Notes: generated from the sequence alone by a model not told the origin. DNA of 57,667 bases from CAZYHU01 sp964524475 (GCA_964524475.1 CAZGCO010000003.1:1-57667), one strand, 5' to 3'; counted from the stretch's first letter, positions 43,571-52,451 are shown. Program-made: numbers and translations.

Positions 43571-44482
43571 ATGATACACCGACACAATCATCATGGCGTT
43601 ACCTGGATAGATATCGAAGAACCTATTGCATCAGATATAACATCTGTAGCAAAAGAATACAATCTGCATCCAGATTGTATTGAACAACTATACGAAAAGA
43701 GTTCTCGTTCGAAAACAGAACATTTTGATGACCATACATTACTCATTATTCATTTTCCTGATCATCCGTCACAAAAAACTGGCAGCCCAAAAGTAGAACT
43801 GGATTTTGTTATTGGTAAAGATTACCTGATCACTATTAGATATGGGGTTTTAGATTCATTATTGGAATTTGAAAAAATGTCCCAAGTTCATAACTTGATT
43901 CATCAAAAGAAAAATATCACGGCTCAACCTATTCATATGGTTCATGATATTTTACATATATTATACAACGGTATGTGTACCGAAATTATCAATATCACCA
44001 GTGTTCTCGATGAAATCGAAGAAGAAATATTTAAAGGTCATGAAGAAATTACCGTAAAACGTATTTCATTATTACGCAGACAGTTTATTGATATGAAACA
44101 TTCGACACGATTCCACGAAGAAGTCTTGAAAAACTTTATTTCATACCGTGTATCTGCAGGAGATCATGAAGCAAATATTCATGAAAGTATTTTAAACAAT
44201 TACTACAAAATGCAAGATGCTCTTGAATCCGATCTTGAAATTATTCGTGAACTCCGCGAGACGAACGATTCGCTCCTGACTGCAAAAAACAACGGGGTCA
44301 TGAAACGTCTGACGCTGATGGCATTCGTAACATTCCCACTATCTCTGGTTGCTATTATATTATTTGATCCACAGTCTCCACATATATTCCATGGACCATA
44401 TGGATTTTGGATTGTTGTCGGGATTTTGACAGTTTTGTTTTTGATTATGCAAATCTATTTTACTTATAAAAAGTGGATTTAA
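43571..44482 (+). CDS. CorA-like transporter without the GMN motif
   Basis: 303 residues. Cytosolic alpha/beta domain (IHRHNHHGVTWIDIEEPIAS), a long helix with LDEIEEEIFKGHEEITVKRI, and two C-terminal transmembrane helices (MAFVTFPLSLVAIILFD and FWIVVGILTVLFLIMQIYFT). Classical CorA has YGMN between the two helices as ion filter; here the loop reads QSPHIFHGPYGF. The protein may therefore carry another ion or be regulated differently. The start at 43571 is chosen because TATAAT lies 9 nt upstream; the earlier ATG is before that box. Confidence 0.8.
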   Translation: MIHRHNHHGVTWIDIEEPIASDITSVAKEYNLHPDCIEQLYEKSSRSKTEHFDDHTLLIIHFPDHPSQKTGSPKVELDFVIGKDYLITIRYGVLDSLLEFEKMSQVHNLIHQKKNITAQPIHMVHDILHILYNGMCTEIINITSVLDEIEEEIFKGHEEITVKRISLLRRQFIDMKHSTRFHEEVLKNFISYRVSAGDHEANIHESILNNYYKMQDALESDLEIIRELRETNDSLLTAKNNGVMKRLTLMAFVTFPLSLVAIILFDPQSPHIFHGPYGFWIVVGILTVLFLIMQIYFTYKKWI

Positions 44483-44490
44483 TACCAAGT

Positions 44491-44516
44491 AAAAACACAC
44501 CTTTCGGGTGTTTTTT
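44491..44516 (+). terminator. terminator after the CorA-like gene
   Basis: AAAAACAC(A)CC - TTTC - GGGTGTTTTT, then T-run. Confidence 0.8.
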
Positions 44517-44545
44517 ATTGGATAATTATATGGTATAGTACCTTT

Positions 44546-45898
44546 ATGAACATCTATCTCACCAATACATTAACGAAACAAAAAGAACTCTTTACCCCGC
44601 TCGTTCCAGGGGCTGTGGGTATGTATCACTGTGGACCTACGGTATACGGACCGATTCATATCGGTAATCTCCGTGCGTTTTTACTGGCAGATATTGTACG
44701 CCGTGTGTTTGAATATAACCATTACACCGTAAACCAAGTCATGAACATTACTGATATTGGACATCTCGTTTCTGATGGTGATGATGGAAACGATAAAATG
44801 ACCAAGGGGTTAGAACGTGAAGGACTTGCTATTAATCTCGAAAACATGCTGACCCTTGCTCGCAAATATGAAACAATGTTTGTGAACGATTTATCTGCGC
44901 TCAATATCCTTACTCCAAAAGTTCTCCCCCGCGCTAGTGATCATATTGACCAAGACATTGCGATTATTACAAAACTAGAATCGGCTGGACATACTTATAC
45001 AACATCAGACGGTGTGTATTTTGACACTACCAGTATGCCTGATTATGGAAAACTTGGCGGTATCAGTAACCAAAACGAATCAAGAATCGAAACAAATACC
45101 GAGAAAAAAAATCCACGAGATTTTGCTCTGTGGAAATTCGACACTGATAAGGGCTGGCCGTCGCCATGGGGTATGGGATTTCCTGGCTGGCATATCGAAT
45201 GTTCTGGTATGAGTATGCATTATCTGGGTGAACAGTTCGACATCCATACGGGCGGACATGATTTGGCAAGTATTCATCATAATAACGAAATCGCCCAATC
45301 AGAATGTACTACGGGACATAATTATGTAAACTATTGGCTCCATAATGAATTCGTAAATATTGGAAGTGATAAAATGGCAAAATCAGGTGATAACAGTATC
45401 ACCATTGCAACACTAACTGAAAAATCTATTAATCCCCTTGCGCTCCGCTATCTGTATCTACAATCACATTATCGGTCACAAATTAGTTTTTCATGGGATG
45501 CTCTGTCTGGTTCACAAACAGCGCTCCATAAATTACAAAAGATTATTTCAAGCTTCCCGGACGATGGAACGATTTCTGAAAGTTATCAAACATTATTCCG
45601 CGATATGATTTCAGATGACTTGAACACTGCAGGTGGACTGGCTATTGTATGGGAATTATTGAAAAATGGAGATGTATCAGATGCGGATAAACGCGCGACG
45701 ATACTGGATTTTGATCAGGTATTAGGGTTAAAATTAAGTGAAGCAACAAATACTACAGAACAGGAAACTAAAGAAATCCCAGAACATATTCAGAAATTGA
45801 TTGACGAACGCGCCCAAGCTCGCGCACAAAAAAACTGGTCTCGAGCAGATGAGCTACGAGACCAGATTAAGGAGGCAGGATTTGAGGTTAGGGATTAA
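44546..45898 (+). CDS. cysS: cysteinyl-tRNA synthetase
   Basis: 450 residues, class I. Zinc/HIGH region YHCGPTVYGPIHIGNLRA, the zinc-site segment WHIECSGMSMHYLGEQFDIH with GGHDLASIHHNNEIAQSE, and the KMSKS equivalent KMAKSGDN. The C-terminal helical domain ends in RAQARAQKNWSRADELRDQI. TATAGT (44534-44539) ends 6 nt before the ATG, so the message is predicted leaderless. Its 3' end overlaps the convergent 135-residue gene by 11 nt. Confidence 0.96.
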   Translation: MNIYLTNTLTKQKELFTPLVPGAVGMYHCGPTVYGPIHIGNLRAFLLADIVRRVFEYNHYTVNQVMNITDIGHLVSDGDDGNDKMTKGLEREGLAINLENMLTLARKYETMFVNDLSALNILTPKVLPRASDHIDQDIAIITKLESAGHTYTTSDGVYFDTTSMPDYGKLGGISNQNESRIETNTEKKNPRDFALWKFDTDKGWPSPWGMGFPGWHIECSGMSMHYLGEQFDIHTGGHDLASIHHNNEIAQSECTTGHNYVNYWLHNEFVNIGSDKMAKSGDNSITIATLTEKSINPLALRYLYLQSHYRSQISFSWDALSGSQTALHKLQKIISSFPDDGTISESYQTLFRDMISDDLNTAGGLAIVWELLKNGDVSDADKRATILDFDQVLGLKLSEATNTTEQETKEIPEHIQKLIDERAQARAQKNWSRADELRDQIKEAGFEVRD

Positions 45899-46295
45899 TA
45901 TACACACATTTCCATGTGTAATTTTCAAGTTCATCAACCACGTTTTCTTTACTTTCAAAAGAAAACATAGATTCAAAACGGTGCCTAAAGGGTTCAAATT
46001 CTAAAAATAAACCTGTGCCATAGATAGACTGTTGGATAGCTGCACAAATAAGCATTTCAGGATATTTTTCTTTATATTTCTCTATTGTCATATTTTCAAA
46101 AATATAAAAATCTTTTGTATATTTTTTCCTTCCAATACTTCTTTCAATTACAACTTGTAATTCGCCACGTATTTCATCCAATCCTTCTAATAAGGTATTC
46201 TGTAAATAAACCTCTTCTTGTTCTTTAGTAAAGGAAATTATTGATTGATAAATAATTTTTTTACCAATTAAAATAGTAAATTTAAATTTTTTCAT
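45888..46295 (-). CDS. hypothetical protein, 135 residues
   Basis: Soluble, rich in Lys/Glu/Phe, strand-like N-terminus (FKFTILIGKKIIYQSIISF) followed by helices (EEVYLQNTLLEGLDEIRGEL). Nothing recognised. Its stop overlaps the end of cysS by 11 bp, and it has a good upstream hairpin boundary at 46372-46406. Confidence 0.5.
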   Translation of the reverse strand: MKKFKFTILIGKKIIYQSIISFTKEQEEVYLQNTLLEGLDEIRGELQVVIERSIGRKKYTKDFYIFENMTIEKYKEKYPEMLICAAIQQSIYGTGLFLEFEPFRHRFESMFSFESKENVVDELENYTWKCVYINP

Positions 46296-46371
46296 TTTTA
46301 GATTTTTTAACTGTTATTTAATATTTGTTTTCAAAATATATATTATCATACTATACTATATATGTCAATAT

Positions 46372-46406
46372 ACTAAAAATACCCAGAATTACTGGGTATT
46401 TTTAGT
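46372..46406. terminator. dnaJ terminator
   Basis: ACTAAAAATACCCAG - AATTA - CTGGGTATTTTTAGT, perfect 15-bp stem just after the dnaJ stop. Confidence 0.92.
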
Positions 46407-46410
46407 GTAT

Positions 46411-47333
46411 TTATAGTTCCCCTTTTAATTGCTCCACTACTTCCCTTGCTTTCTTACTTAGTTTTTTCGGCATGGTGATATGGGTAACGATTAATAAATC
46501 CCCTGTTTGCATAAATCCACCACGGACACCTCCACCAGAGACTTTTAGTACTGTTCCTATCGGCATACATTCTGGGATTTTTACTTTTTCTTTTCCATCG
46601 AGTGTTTCAATTTCGATTTCTCGTCCTAGTAATGCATCAGTCAGACTAACATCCAGATCCATGACAATATGCATCCCCTGTTTTTTAAAGACCTTGTGTT
46701 TTTCTACGATGATATCGATCATGAGATTTCCTGGTCGTCCGCCGTCAATACTCTCGCCTGCTCCCTCCATACGCAATCTCTCGCCATTATCGAGTCCCGC
46801 AGGGATATCAACAGTGATTTTTTTAGTTCCTGTTTGTTTTCCGTTTGCATATACCGGTACGGTGATTTCTCGCTGTACTCCNNNNNNNNNNTGAAAGTAA
46901 TTCTGACCTCGGCTCCGATATCTCGTCCGCGTCTCTGTCGTCCTCCGAAACCGCCTCCGGCAAAAGCACCAAATATATCTCCCAAATCAAAGTCCTGACC
47001 ATTGAATTCAAAATGCGCATTACCTCCTCCACCTGCTTGGGCCTGTCTCATAATATCCTCCCAATTAAATCCACCAAACCCTGCTCCGCCTCCGAATGGA
47101 TTACCTCCGCCACCGCCGAACTGTGGACCATCACTACCGAACTGATCATATTGTGCACGCTTGTTTTTGTCTGACAATGTCTGATAGGCTTCGTTTACTT
47201 CTTTGAATTTTTTATCGTCTCCACCGTTTTTATCTGGATGATGTTGATGCGCCAGCTTTCTAAATGCAGTCTTAATATCCGCATCAGATGCGGTTTTGTT
47301 TACTCCTAAAATTTTATAAAAATCTTTTGACAT
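46411..47333 (-). CDS. dnaJ: DnaJ-type co-chaperone without zinc-finger domain (contains an N gap)
   Basis: About 306 residues. J-domain with HQHHPDKNGG (HPD motif), a long Gly/Phe-rich region, then the C-terminal substrate-binding domains (GERLRMEGAGESIDGGRPGN, GGGVRGGFMQTGDL). No CxxCxGxG repeats are present: the sequence passes from EVRITF through the gap directly to GVQREITVPVYANG and the CTD, as in CbpA-like type II proteins. Ten Ns at 46882-46891 misstate the gap and shift the frame. It stimulates DnaK ATP hydrolysis. TATGCT lies 11 nt before the ATG at 47333. Confidence 0.92.
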
Positions 47334-47349
47334 ACTATTATTAAAGCAT

Positions 47350-47452
47350 AATCCCCTCCTAATCCTCCCCAAAGGGAAGGACTTCGCTCCAGGTAATAAA
47401 TCTCTCTGGTGCTGTTCCTCTTCCCTTTGGGAAGGGGTTAGGGGATGGGATA
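47350..47452. repeat. MITE-like imperfect palindrome
   Basis: About 100 bp. The left arm (47351-47380, core CCCCAAAGGGAAG) and right arm (47420-47451, core CTTCCCTTTGGG) are imperfect inverted copies, joined by an inner hairpin (GCTCCAG / CTGGTGC). It is much more GC-rich than its surroundings. It has no ORF of its own and lies upstream of the dnaJ promoter. Such elements are usually repeated in a genome; only one copy is in this window. Confidence 0.65.
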
Positions 47453-47481
47453 AAATTAAGGGCAACATTCAGCCCTATACA

Positions 47482-47511
47482 CCCAACAGATTATATAGGA
47501 AATCTGTTGGG
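47482..47511. repeat. 11-bp perfect inverted repeat
   Basis: CCCAACAGATT - ATATAGGA - AATCTGTTGGG, between the MITE-like element and the next promoter. It has no T-run, so it is not a typical terminator. Possibly an operator. Confidence 0.45.
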
Positions 47512-47542
47512 AAACAAGGAAAAATAAGTGTATATAGATACT

Positions 47543-47571
47543 TGACAGTCTATATATATTTTGTTATGATG
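47543..47571 (+). promoter_or_regulatory. consensus promoter for the 78-residue gene
   Basis: TTGACA (47543-47548), 17 bp, TATGAT (47566-47571); ATG follows at 47595 without a Shine-Dalgarno. Confidence 0.75.
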
Positions 47572-47594
47572 TATTTAAATAAAAAACAATCAAA

Positions 47595-47831
47595 ATGAAA
47601 ACAGTGCTTACTATTGTTGAATCAAATATTGAATCAACTGTATTCTTTCCAATTTTTCTTCTTGCTTTTCTTTTTATAATACTTTTTTTAAAGAAGTATT
47701 TTCTGAATCCAAGAAAATTTTTCTGTCTACATGAGGAAAAAGATTTGAAATACCTTTGTCATCAAAAGGAAGGTTCTAGGCGAGTTTGTTACAACGAATG
47801 TATAAAATGTGGATTACTCATTCATGATTAA
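47595..47831 (+). CDS. single-pass membrane protein with Cys/His-rich tail
   Basis: 78 residues: one transmembrane helix (about 17-33), then about 40 cytosolic residues with Cys and His placed as FFCLHEE, YLCHQK, RVCYNECIKCG. The last group (C-x3-C-x2-C) together with the earlier Cys/His could bind zinc. Nothing recognised. Strong promoter and a shared terminator downstream support expression. Confidence 0.6.
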   Translation: MKTVLTIVESNIESTVFFPIFLLAFLFIILFLKKYFLNPRKFFCLHEEKDLKYLCHQKEGSRRVCYNECIKCGLLIHD

Positions 47832-47857
47832 TATCTTCATAAATACAAAATCCAAAC

Positions 47858-47895
47858 AAAGTCATTATATTGATTTATTCAAATATAGTGACTTT
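47858..47895. terminator. bidirectional terminator before dnaK end
   Basis: AAAGTCATTATATT pairs with AATATAGTGACTTT (13 of 14 positions). Confidence 0.75.
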
Positions 47896-49789
47896 ATTTT
47901 GTTTCATCTTCCTCTTCTGTTTTTGTCTCACCACCTTCTGAAGATTTCTCGTCCGCTGAAGCCTTCTCGTCCACTGTAGCCTTGGCGGAAGCGGATTGAA
48001 TCACCTCATAAATCTTCATCATTTCGTTTGATAGATTCATGGTTGCTGTATCTATCGCAGCTGCATCATCCTTGTCTTTGACATCTTTGAGTGCAGTGAT
48101 TTTTTCCTCGATTCCTGTTTTCATTTCTGCAGGAATTTTTTCTGTATATTCACGGAGTGATTTTTCTGCTGCAAAAATTGCAGATTCAGCGTCGTTACGT
48201 TTATCTACGAGTTCCTTTTTCTTGTCATCTTCTGCTTTGAATTTTTCTGCGTCTTCTTGCATTTTCTTGATATCTGCGTCTGATAATCCTCCACCTGCTT
48301 GGATGGTGATAGAGGCTTCTTTGTTGGTTGCTTTATCGATAGCTTTTACACTGAGGATTCCATTGGCATTAATATCAAATGAAACTTCGATTTGTGGGAT
48401 ACCTCGTGGTGCAGGGGCAATATCTCCCAATACGAATCGTCCGAGAGACTTGTTATCTGTTGCCATTGGGCGTTCTCCTTGGACAATATGGATTTCTACA
48501 CTACTTTGGTTATCCGCAGCAGTCGAAAAGGTTTGAGATTTCGATGTAGGAATAGTCGTATAGCGTTCGATCAGTTTTGTCGCTACACACCCCATGGTTT
48601 CAATACCGAGAGACAGTGGAATTACATCGAGCAATAGCACGTCTTTGACATCTCCTTGTAATACTCCGGCTTGTACTGCAGCCCCAAGTGCTACTACCTC
48701 GTCTGGGTTGATACTGCGGTTTGGTTCTTTGTTAAATAATGCTTTTACTTGTTCGATGATTTTTGGCATGCGGGTTTGTCCTCCTACCATGATGATTTCA
48801 TCAATTTCAGATAATGAAAACGGTGATGCATCTACGGCTCGTTTTGTAATCTCGATAGATTTATCGATTAACGGAGCTGCAAGTTCCTCGAGTTTTGATC
48901 GAGACATTTTCATCATCAAGTGTGCAGGCACGCCGTCGTTCTGTGCGATAAACGGAATGTTGATTTCACTTTCCATCGCAGTCGATAATTCGTGTTTTGC
49001 TTTTTCTGCTGCTTCTTTTAATCGCTGTAATGCGAGAACGTCTTTGGTTACATCGATACCTGATTCACGTTTGAATTCATTTCCAATCCACGCAATAATC
49101 TCGCGGTCGATGTCTTCTCCTCCCATGTGGGCGTCTCCGTCGGTTGATTTAACCTCTACGAGATCCGCTCCAACCTCCAGTACCGAAATATCAAATGTTC
49201 CTCCTCCGAAATCGTATACGACGATTTTTTGGTCTTTCTTGTTCCCGAATCCATACGCAAGTGCCGCAGCAGTTGGTTCGTTGATGATTCGTTTCACATC
49301 CAGTCCCGCGATTTTACCTGCGTTTACGGTTGCCTGACGTTGACTGTCGTCGAAATATGCAGGTACAGTAATTACTGCCTCGGTGATTTTCTCGCCAAGT
49401 TTTACTTCTACGTCTGCCTTGATTTTTGAAAGTATCATTGCTGATATTTCTTCGGGAGATTTTCCTTCACCACCGATTTGTACCATCACGCGATCGTCTG
49501 ATCCTTTTTCGATTTTAAATGGTGAATGAGCGATGTCTTTGGTTACTACCTCGTCACTAAATTTGTGACCCATGTAGCGTTTAATACCATAGATAGTGTT
49601 TTCTGGGTTGGTTACTGCCTGGCGTTTTGCAAGTGCTCCGACCATGCGGTCTCCGTTTTTAGCGAGGGCTACGATTGACGGTGTCGTTCGATTCCCCTCT
49701 ACGTTTTCGATAATTTTTGGTTGACCACCCTCGATAATTGCTACCGCACTGTTAGTGGTTCCCAAGTCGATTCCAATGATTTTTGACAT
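47894..49789 (-). CDS. dnaK: chaperone DnaK (Hsp70)
   Basis: 631 residues. Phosphate-1 IGIDLGTTNSAVAI, VPAYFDDSQRQATVNAG, phosphate-2 YDFGGGTFDISVLEV, adenosine motif IIMVGGQTRMPKI; then the peptide-binding domain (DVIPLSLGIET) and a lid. The C-terminal tail has near repeats ASAKATVDEKASADEKSS before the acidic end EEDETK. Works with DnaJ and GrpE, both in this window but in separate transcripts. No CIRCE operator is visible upstream. Confidence 0.98.
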   Translation of the reverse strand: MSKIIGIDLGTTNSAVAIIEGGQPKIIENVEGNRTTPSIVALAKNGDRMVGALAKRQAVTNPENTIYGIKRYMGHKFSDEVVTKDIAHSPFKIEKGSDDRVMVQIGGEGKSPEEISAMILSKIKADVEVKLGEKITEAVITVPAYFDDSQRQATVNAGKIAGLDVKRIINEPTAAALAYGFGNKKDQKIVVYDFGGGTFDISVLEVGADLVEVKSTDGDAHMGGEDIDREIIAWIGNEFKRESGIDVTKDVLALQRLKEAAEKAKHELSTAMESEINIPFIAQNDGVPAHLMMKMSRSKLEELAAPLIDKSIEITKRAVDASPFSLSEIDEIIMVGGQTRMPKIIEQVKALFNKEPNRSINPDEVVALGAAVQAGVLQGDVKDVLLLDVIPLSLGIETMGCVATKLIERYTTIPTSKSQTFSTAADNQSSVEIHIVQGERPMATDNKSLGRFVLGDIAPAPRGIPQIEVSFDINANGILSVKAIDKATNKEASITIQAGGGLSDADIKKMQEDAEKFKAEDDKKKELVDKRNDAESAIFAAEKSLREYTEKIPAEMKTGIEEKITALKDVKDKDDAAAIDTATMNLSNEMMKIYEVIQSASAKATVDEKASADEKSSEGGETKTEEEDETK

Positions 49790-49807
49790 AAGTTTTTTTA
49801 AGTTAAG

Positions 49808-50617
49808 TTAGTTGTTAATAGTATAAGTTTTTTTAAAATCAAAAGGTACTACTTTTTTATAATATTTCATACTTAGTTTGTTTTTATAGTCATTAATATT
49901 AATAAAACTATAATCATTACCAAGAAATATTTCTCCATTTTGAACTTCTTCAAAATTAACACCTATTAGAAGTTCATTGTTTTTAGTAATTATAATTGAA
50001 TTCGCTTCATTTATAACTAAAAAATTTTTTGTATATCGTGAATCAATTTGACCATATAATAAAGAAAATACAATAACAATAAAAGATACGATTAAATAAA
50101 CAATTAATTTAGTGTCTAGAAATCCTTTAAATACTCCAATTAAAGTTTTATCTTTATTATCATTATTAAGATACACATTTTTTTGTTTAACTTTTTTATT
50201 TTTAGTATAAATATAAAAAATACAAAAGAAAATAATTAAAAAAATAATTAATACGTATTTAAATTTAATACTGCTTGTTACTAGTAATAGTAACAATACT
50301 ATGGCTTCTACTAAAGTTAATGCAATTAATTTACCTTTTGAGGTAGTAATATCTAAAAAAGAAAGTAGTGACATTACTTGAAGTAAAAAATATAAACTAC
50401 AAAAAATACAAAAAATAAATATTCCTACTAATATCATTTGTTCTAATTTGATATCTATAAAATAATAAGGAATTCCAAAATAATTGAAATAAGTGAGTAG
50501 ATATATATACGTAGCTAAATAACCTAATGCAGTTGCCCAAGTAATAGTTATTGTTCCATTAAGTAAATAATCACTTATTTTTTTATATTCTTTTTCATTC
50601 ATTTTAAAATTTAACAA
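49808..50617 (-). CDS. hypothetical multi-pass membrane protein
   Basis: 269 residues (264 if the second Met is used). About five transmembrane helices between residues 20 and 195, and a polar C-terminal domain of about 75 residues with NNELLIGVNFEEVQNGEIFL. Very AT-rich codon use, more so than its neighbours, which may point to recent acquisition (weak evidence). No family recognised. Located 18 nt upstream of dnaK on the same strand. Confidence 0.55.
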   Translation of the reverse strand: MLNFKMNEKEYKKISDYLLNGTITITWATALGYLATYIYLLTYFNYFGIPYYFIDIKLEQMILVGIFIFCIFCSLYFLLQVMSLLSFLDITTSKGKLIALTLVEAIVLLLLLVTSSIKFKYVLIIFLIIFFCIFYIYTKNKKVKQKNVYLNNDNKDKTLIGVFKGFLDTKLIVYLIVSFIVIVFSLLYGQIDSRYTKNFLVINEANSIIITKNNELLIGVNFEEVQNGEIFLGNDYSFININDYKNKLSMKYYKKVVPFDFKKTYTINN

Positions 50618-50689
50618 CTATTCCGCGGTCGCGAAATACTTGTATGTTTTCTATTATAGTGATATGATTTTTAAAGTCAAGTAATTGTT

Positions 50690-51232
50690 ATGAAAACCAA
50701 CTATATCGAAAAAATATTGAAAATACTGTCCCAAAACCGAGCAATGTCCTTGCCGGATTTGGTCGACACAGTAACCGCTACACCCTCTATTTCAGGCAAA
50801 AACGACACTAAAAAGACCCGAACAGCCGTCGGACGGACAATCAAGTCCTTGGCAGAAAACGGTCTCATAACGAGCCATTTTTCGGGTCAGAATGATTATG
50901 CGGTATTAACCCCAGCAGGTCGCAAGAAATCTCTCAGTCTGAAACTGGACAGTGAAACAGAGATACTGCCGAACTGGGACGGATATTGGCGTATTATTAT
51001 GCTCGATCTCCCAGAGTCCAGAAAATCAGAACGAGAAAGTCTGCGGTATTTACTGAAAAAAGCCGGTTTTGTCTGTCTGAAAAACTCGGTATGGATATCC
51101 CCATTCCCTTTCGAGCATATGTTCAGCAGTATCAAAACCGATATGGGACTGGCAACAGAGATGATGATTTTCACGACCAATACATTGGATACGGAAACAG
51201 AACGAGAAATCCTAACAATGTTTGGAATATAA
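50690..51232 (+). CDS. PaaX-like regulator: HTH plus Cas2-like domain
   Basis: 180 residues. Residues 1 to about 90 form a winged helix (MSLPDLVDTVTATPS, IKSLAENGLITSHF). The C-terminal 85 residues (WDGYWRIIMLDLPESRKSER, LLKKAGFVCLKNSVWISPFP, MMIFTTNTLDTETEREILTM) match the ferredoxin-like fold shared by PaaX_C and Cas2. There is no CRISPR array or cas gene here, so a regulatory or toxin-like role is more likely than spacer acquisition. Single-gene transcript. Confidence 0.75.
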   Translation: MKTNYIEKILKILSQNRAMSLPDLVDTVTATPSISGKNDTKKTRTAVGRTIKSLAENGLITSHFSGQNDYAVLTPAGRKKSLSLKLDSETEILPNWDGYWRIIMLDLPESRKSERESLRYLLKKAGFVCLKNSVWISPFPFEHMFSSIKTDMGLATEMMIFTTNTLDTETEREILTMFGI

Positions 51233-51261
51233 AAAAACCAATAGTACACTATTGGTTTTTT
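51232..51261. terminator. terminator after the PaaX-like gene
   Basis: AAAAAACCAATAG - TACA - CTATTGGTTTTTT, perfect 13-bp stem. Confidence 0.92.
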
Positions 51262-51293
51262 CTCTAAGGGTTGTATTAGTTATACATAGACAG

Positions 51294-51953
51294 TTACATA
51301 ACAATTACTTCTCCAGCTCCTTTGTCAAAAAACTGGATAGATGCTCTGTCTGAAATAATTTGATTGAATCTTTTCTCTGAAGGAAATGAAATATTACCTC
51401 CTGAAAATTTGTAAATTTTTAATTCGCATTGTTCTATATTATTATTCATATTTTTTAAATGAAGCCATGGAGCAACAACATTTTCTATTTTAATAGAGTT
51501 ACAATATGTATTACTAATAACAATATCATTTGCAAACATACTATTCTTTAAAATTAATTTGTATGCATTTAAACCTGAGATACTCAAAGATTGATATGGA
51601 CTTGGTTTACGATTCCATGCAGGATCTACAAAATGGCAATTTATAAAATAAATATTTCCTAAATAACATTTTGATCTAAAATCCAAACCGCCGATAAAAA
51701 TACAATTTTCAAAATAAAAAGATATATGTACCATGTCCTCAAAATCAGAAAATATTTTAGTTGCATTATCACCAACATTGGTCCAATCAAAGACTTTGTT
51801 TTTAATTCTGATATCTCGCGCCTTAGCACCCGTTGGGAGATTTTTACCACTGAGAGTAGTAAAATCTGGATTATCTAAAAAATTACAGAGCCCTTCTTCT
51901 TCGAAAAAAGAAATGGGGTCTGGGGTAAATTGATTATTTTTTATTGCATTCAT
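51294..51953 (-). CDS. pentapeptide-like beta-helix protein
   Basis: 219 residues from the ATG at 51953. A degenerate repeat pattern of aromatic/hydrophobic steps every five to seven residues (FYFENCIFIGGLDFRSKCYL, IYFINCHFVDPAW, LILKNSMFANDIVISNTYCN) suggests a right-handed beta-helix like pentapeptide-repeat proteins. No signal peptide. The function of such proteins varies, and none is assigned. Confidence 0.45.
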   Translation of the reverse strand: MNAIKNNQFTPDPISFFEEEGLCNFLDNPDFTTLSGKNLPTGAKARDIRIKNKVFDWTNVGDNATKIFSDFEDMVHISFYFENCIFIGGLDFRSKCYLGNIYFINCHFVDPAWNRKPSPYQSLSISGLNAYKLILKNSMFANDIVISNTYCNSIKIENVVAPWLHLKNMNNNIEQCELKIYKFSGGNISFPSEKRFNQIISDRASIQFFDKGAGEVIVM

Positions 51954-52027
51954 AAGACTTATTTTTATTGTTTTTTTTAAATATTTATATCTGTATACCA
52001 AATAAAATGCAATAAGTCAACCAAGAC

Positions 52028-52047
52028 AAAATCCCTCGCGGGATTTT
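52028..52047 (-). terminator. terminator after the DoxX gene
   Basis: AAAATCCC - TCGC - GGGATTTT. Confidence 0.75.
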
Positions 52048-52052
52048 ATTGA

Positions 52053-52451
52053 TTAAACAGTATCTGTTGTAGTATCTCCCTTGCAAAATAATACAAACGG
52101 ATCAGTACCGATGAGCGAGAGCGAGATTGTCGCAAGTGCAAGTCCAATATCACGCACACCTGTTGCTGATGTCAGTCCGATAGATAATGAAATCAGTAAC
52201 AAATGCAGTCCGAGTAATGTCGCAACTAATCGTGGTAATATTCCGAGTGCCAGCATAATCCCTGCAATGATTTCAAATGTTCCGTTCAGATATACCAATG
52301 TCCCTGCATTGATAAAGTTCGTCATCCACGCTGGTACGAACGATACCCATAGTGCCGCGTCGCTCCACTGTGAAAACCCAAACCACAAAAACACAAATGC
52401 AAGTGATAGACGCAGGATTAATAATCCAATTGTTTTTTTATCGATATTCAT
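52053..52451 (-). CDS. DoxX-family membrane protein
   Basis: 132 residues, four transmembrane helices: LLILRLSLAFVFLWFGFSQW, FEIIAGIMLALGILPRLVAT, LGLHLLLISLSIGL, and VRDIGLALATISLSLIGTDP. DoxX-like proteins are often linked to thiol or sulfur redox chemistry at the membrane. It lies 4 nt after the cytochrome-b5-like gene, so the pair is one operon. Confidence 0.85.
   Translation of the reverse strand: MNIDKKTIGLLILRLSLAFVFLWFGFSQWSDAALWVSFVPAWMTNFINAGTLVYLNGTFEIIAGIMLALGILPRLVATLLGLHLLLISLSIGLTSATGVRDIGLALATISLSLIGTDPFVLFCKGDTTTDTV

Noticed and set aside
47334..47468. N-terminal extension of DnaJ (45 residues)
   Set aside because: It runs through the MITE-like palindrome; the J-domain starts at 47333, 11 nt after a TATGCT box.
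38906..49337. Long plus-strand ORFs opposite pyrC and dnaK (for example 48039-48536 and 48594-49337)
   Set aside because: They mirror the conserved codons of pyrC and dnaK, have Ser/Ile/Thr-rich composition, and lack promoters or family features.
47334..49850. CIRCE heat-shock operator near dnaJ or dnaK
   Set aside because: No TTAGCACTC-N9-GAGTGCTAA is present; the hairpin at 47482-47511 has a different sequence.
50690..51232. CRISPR-Cas locus
   Set aside because: The Cas2-like fold is fused to a winged helix, and no direct-repeat array or other cas gene is in the window.
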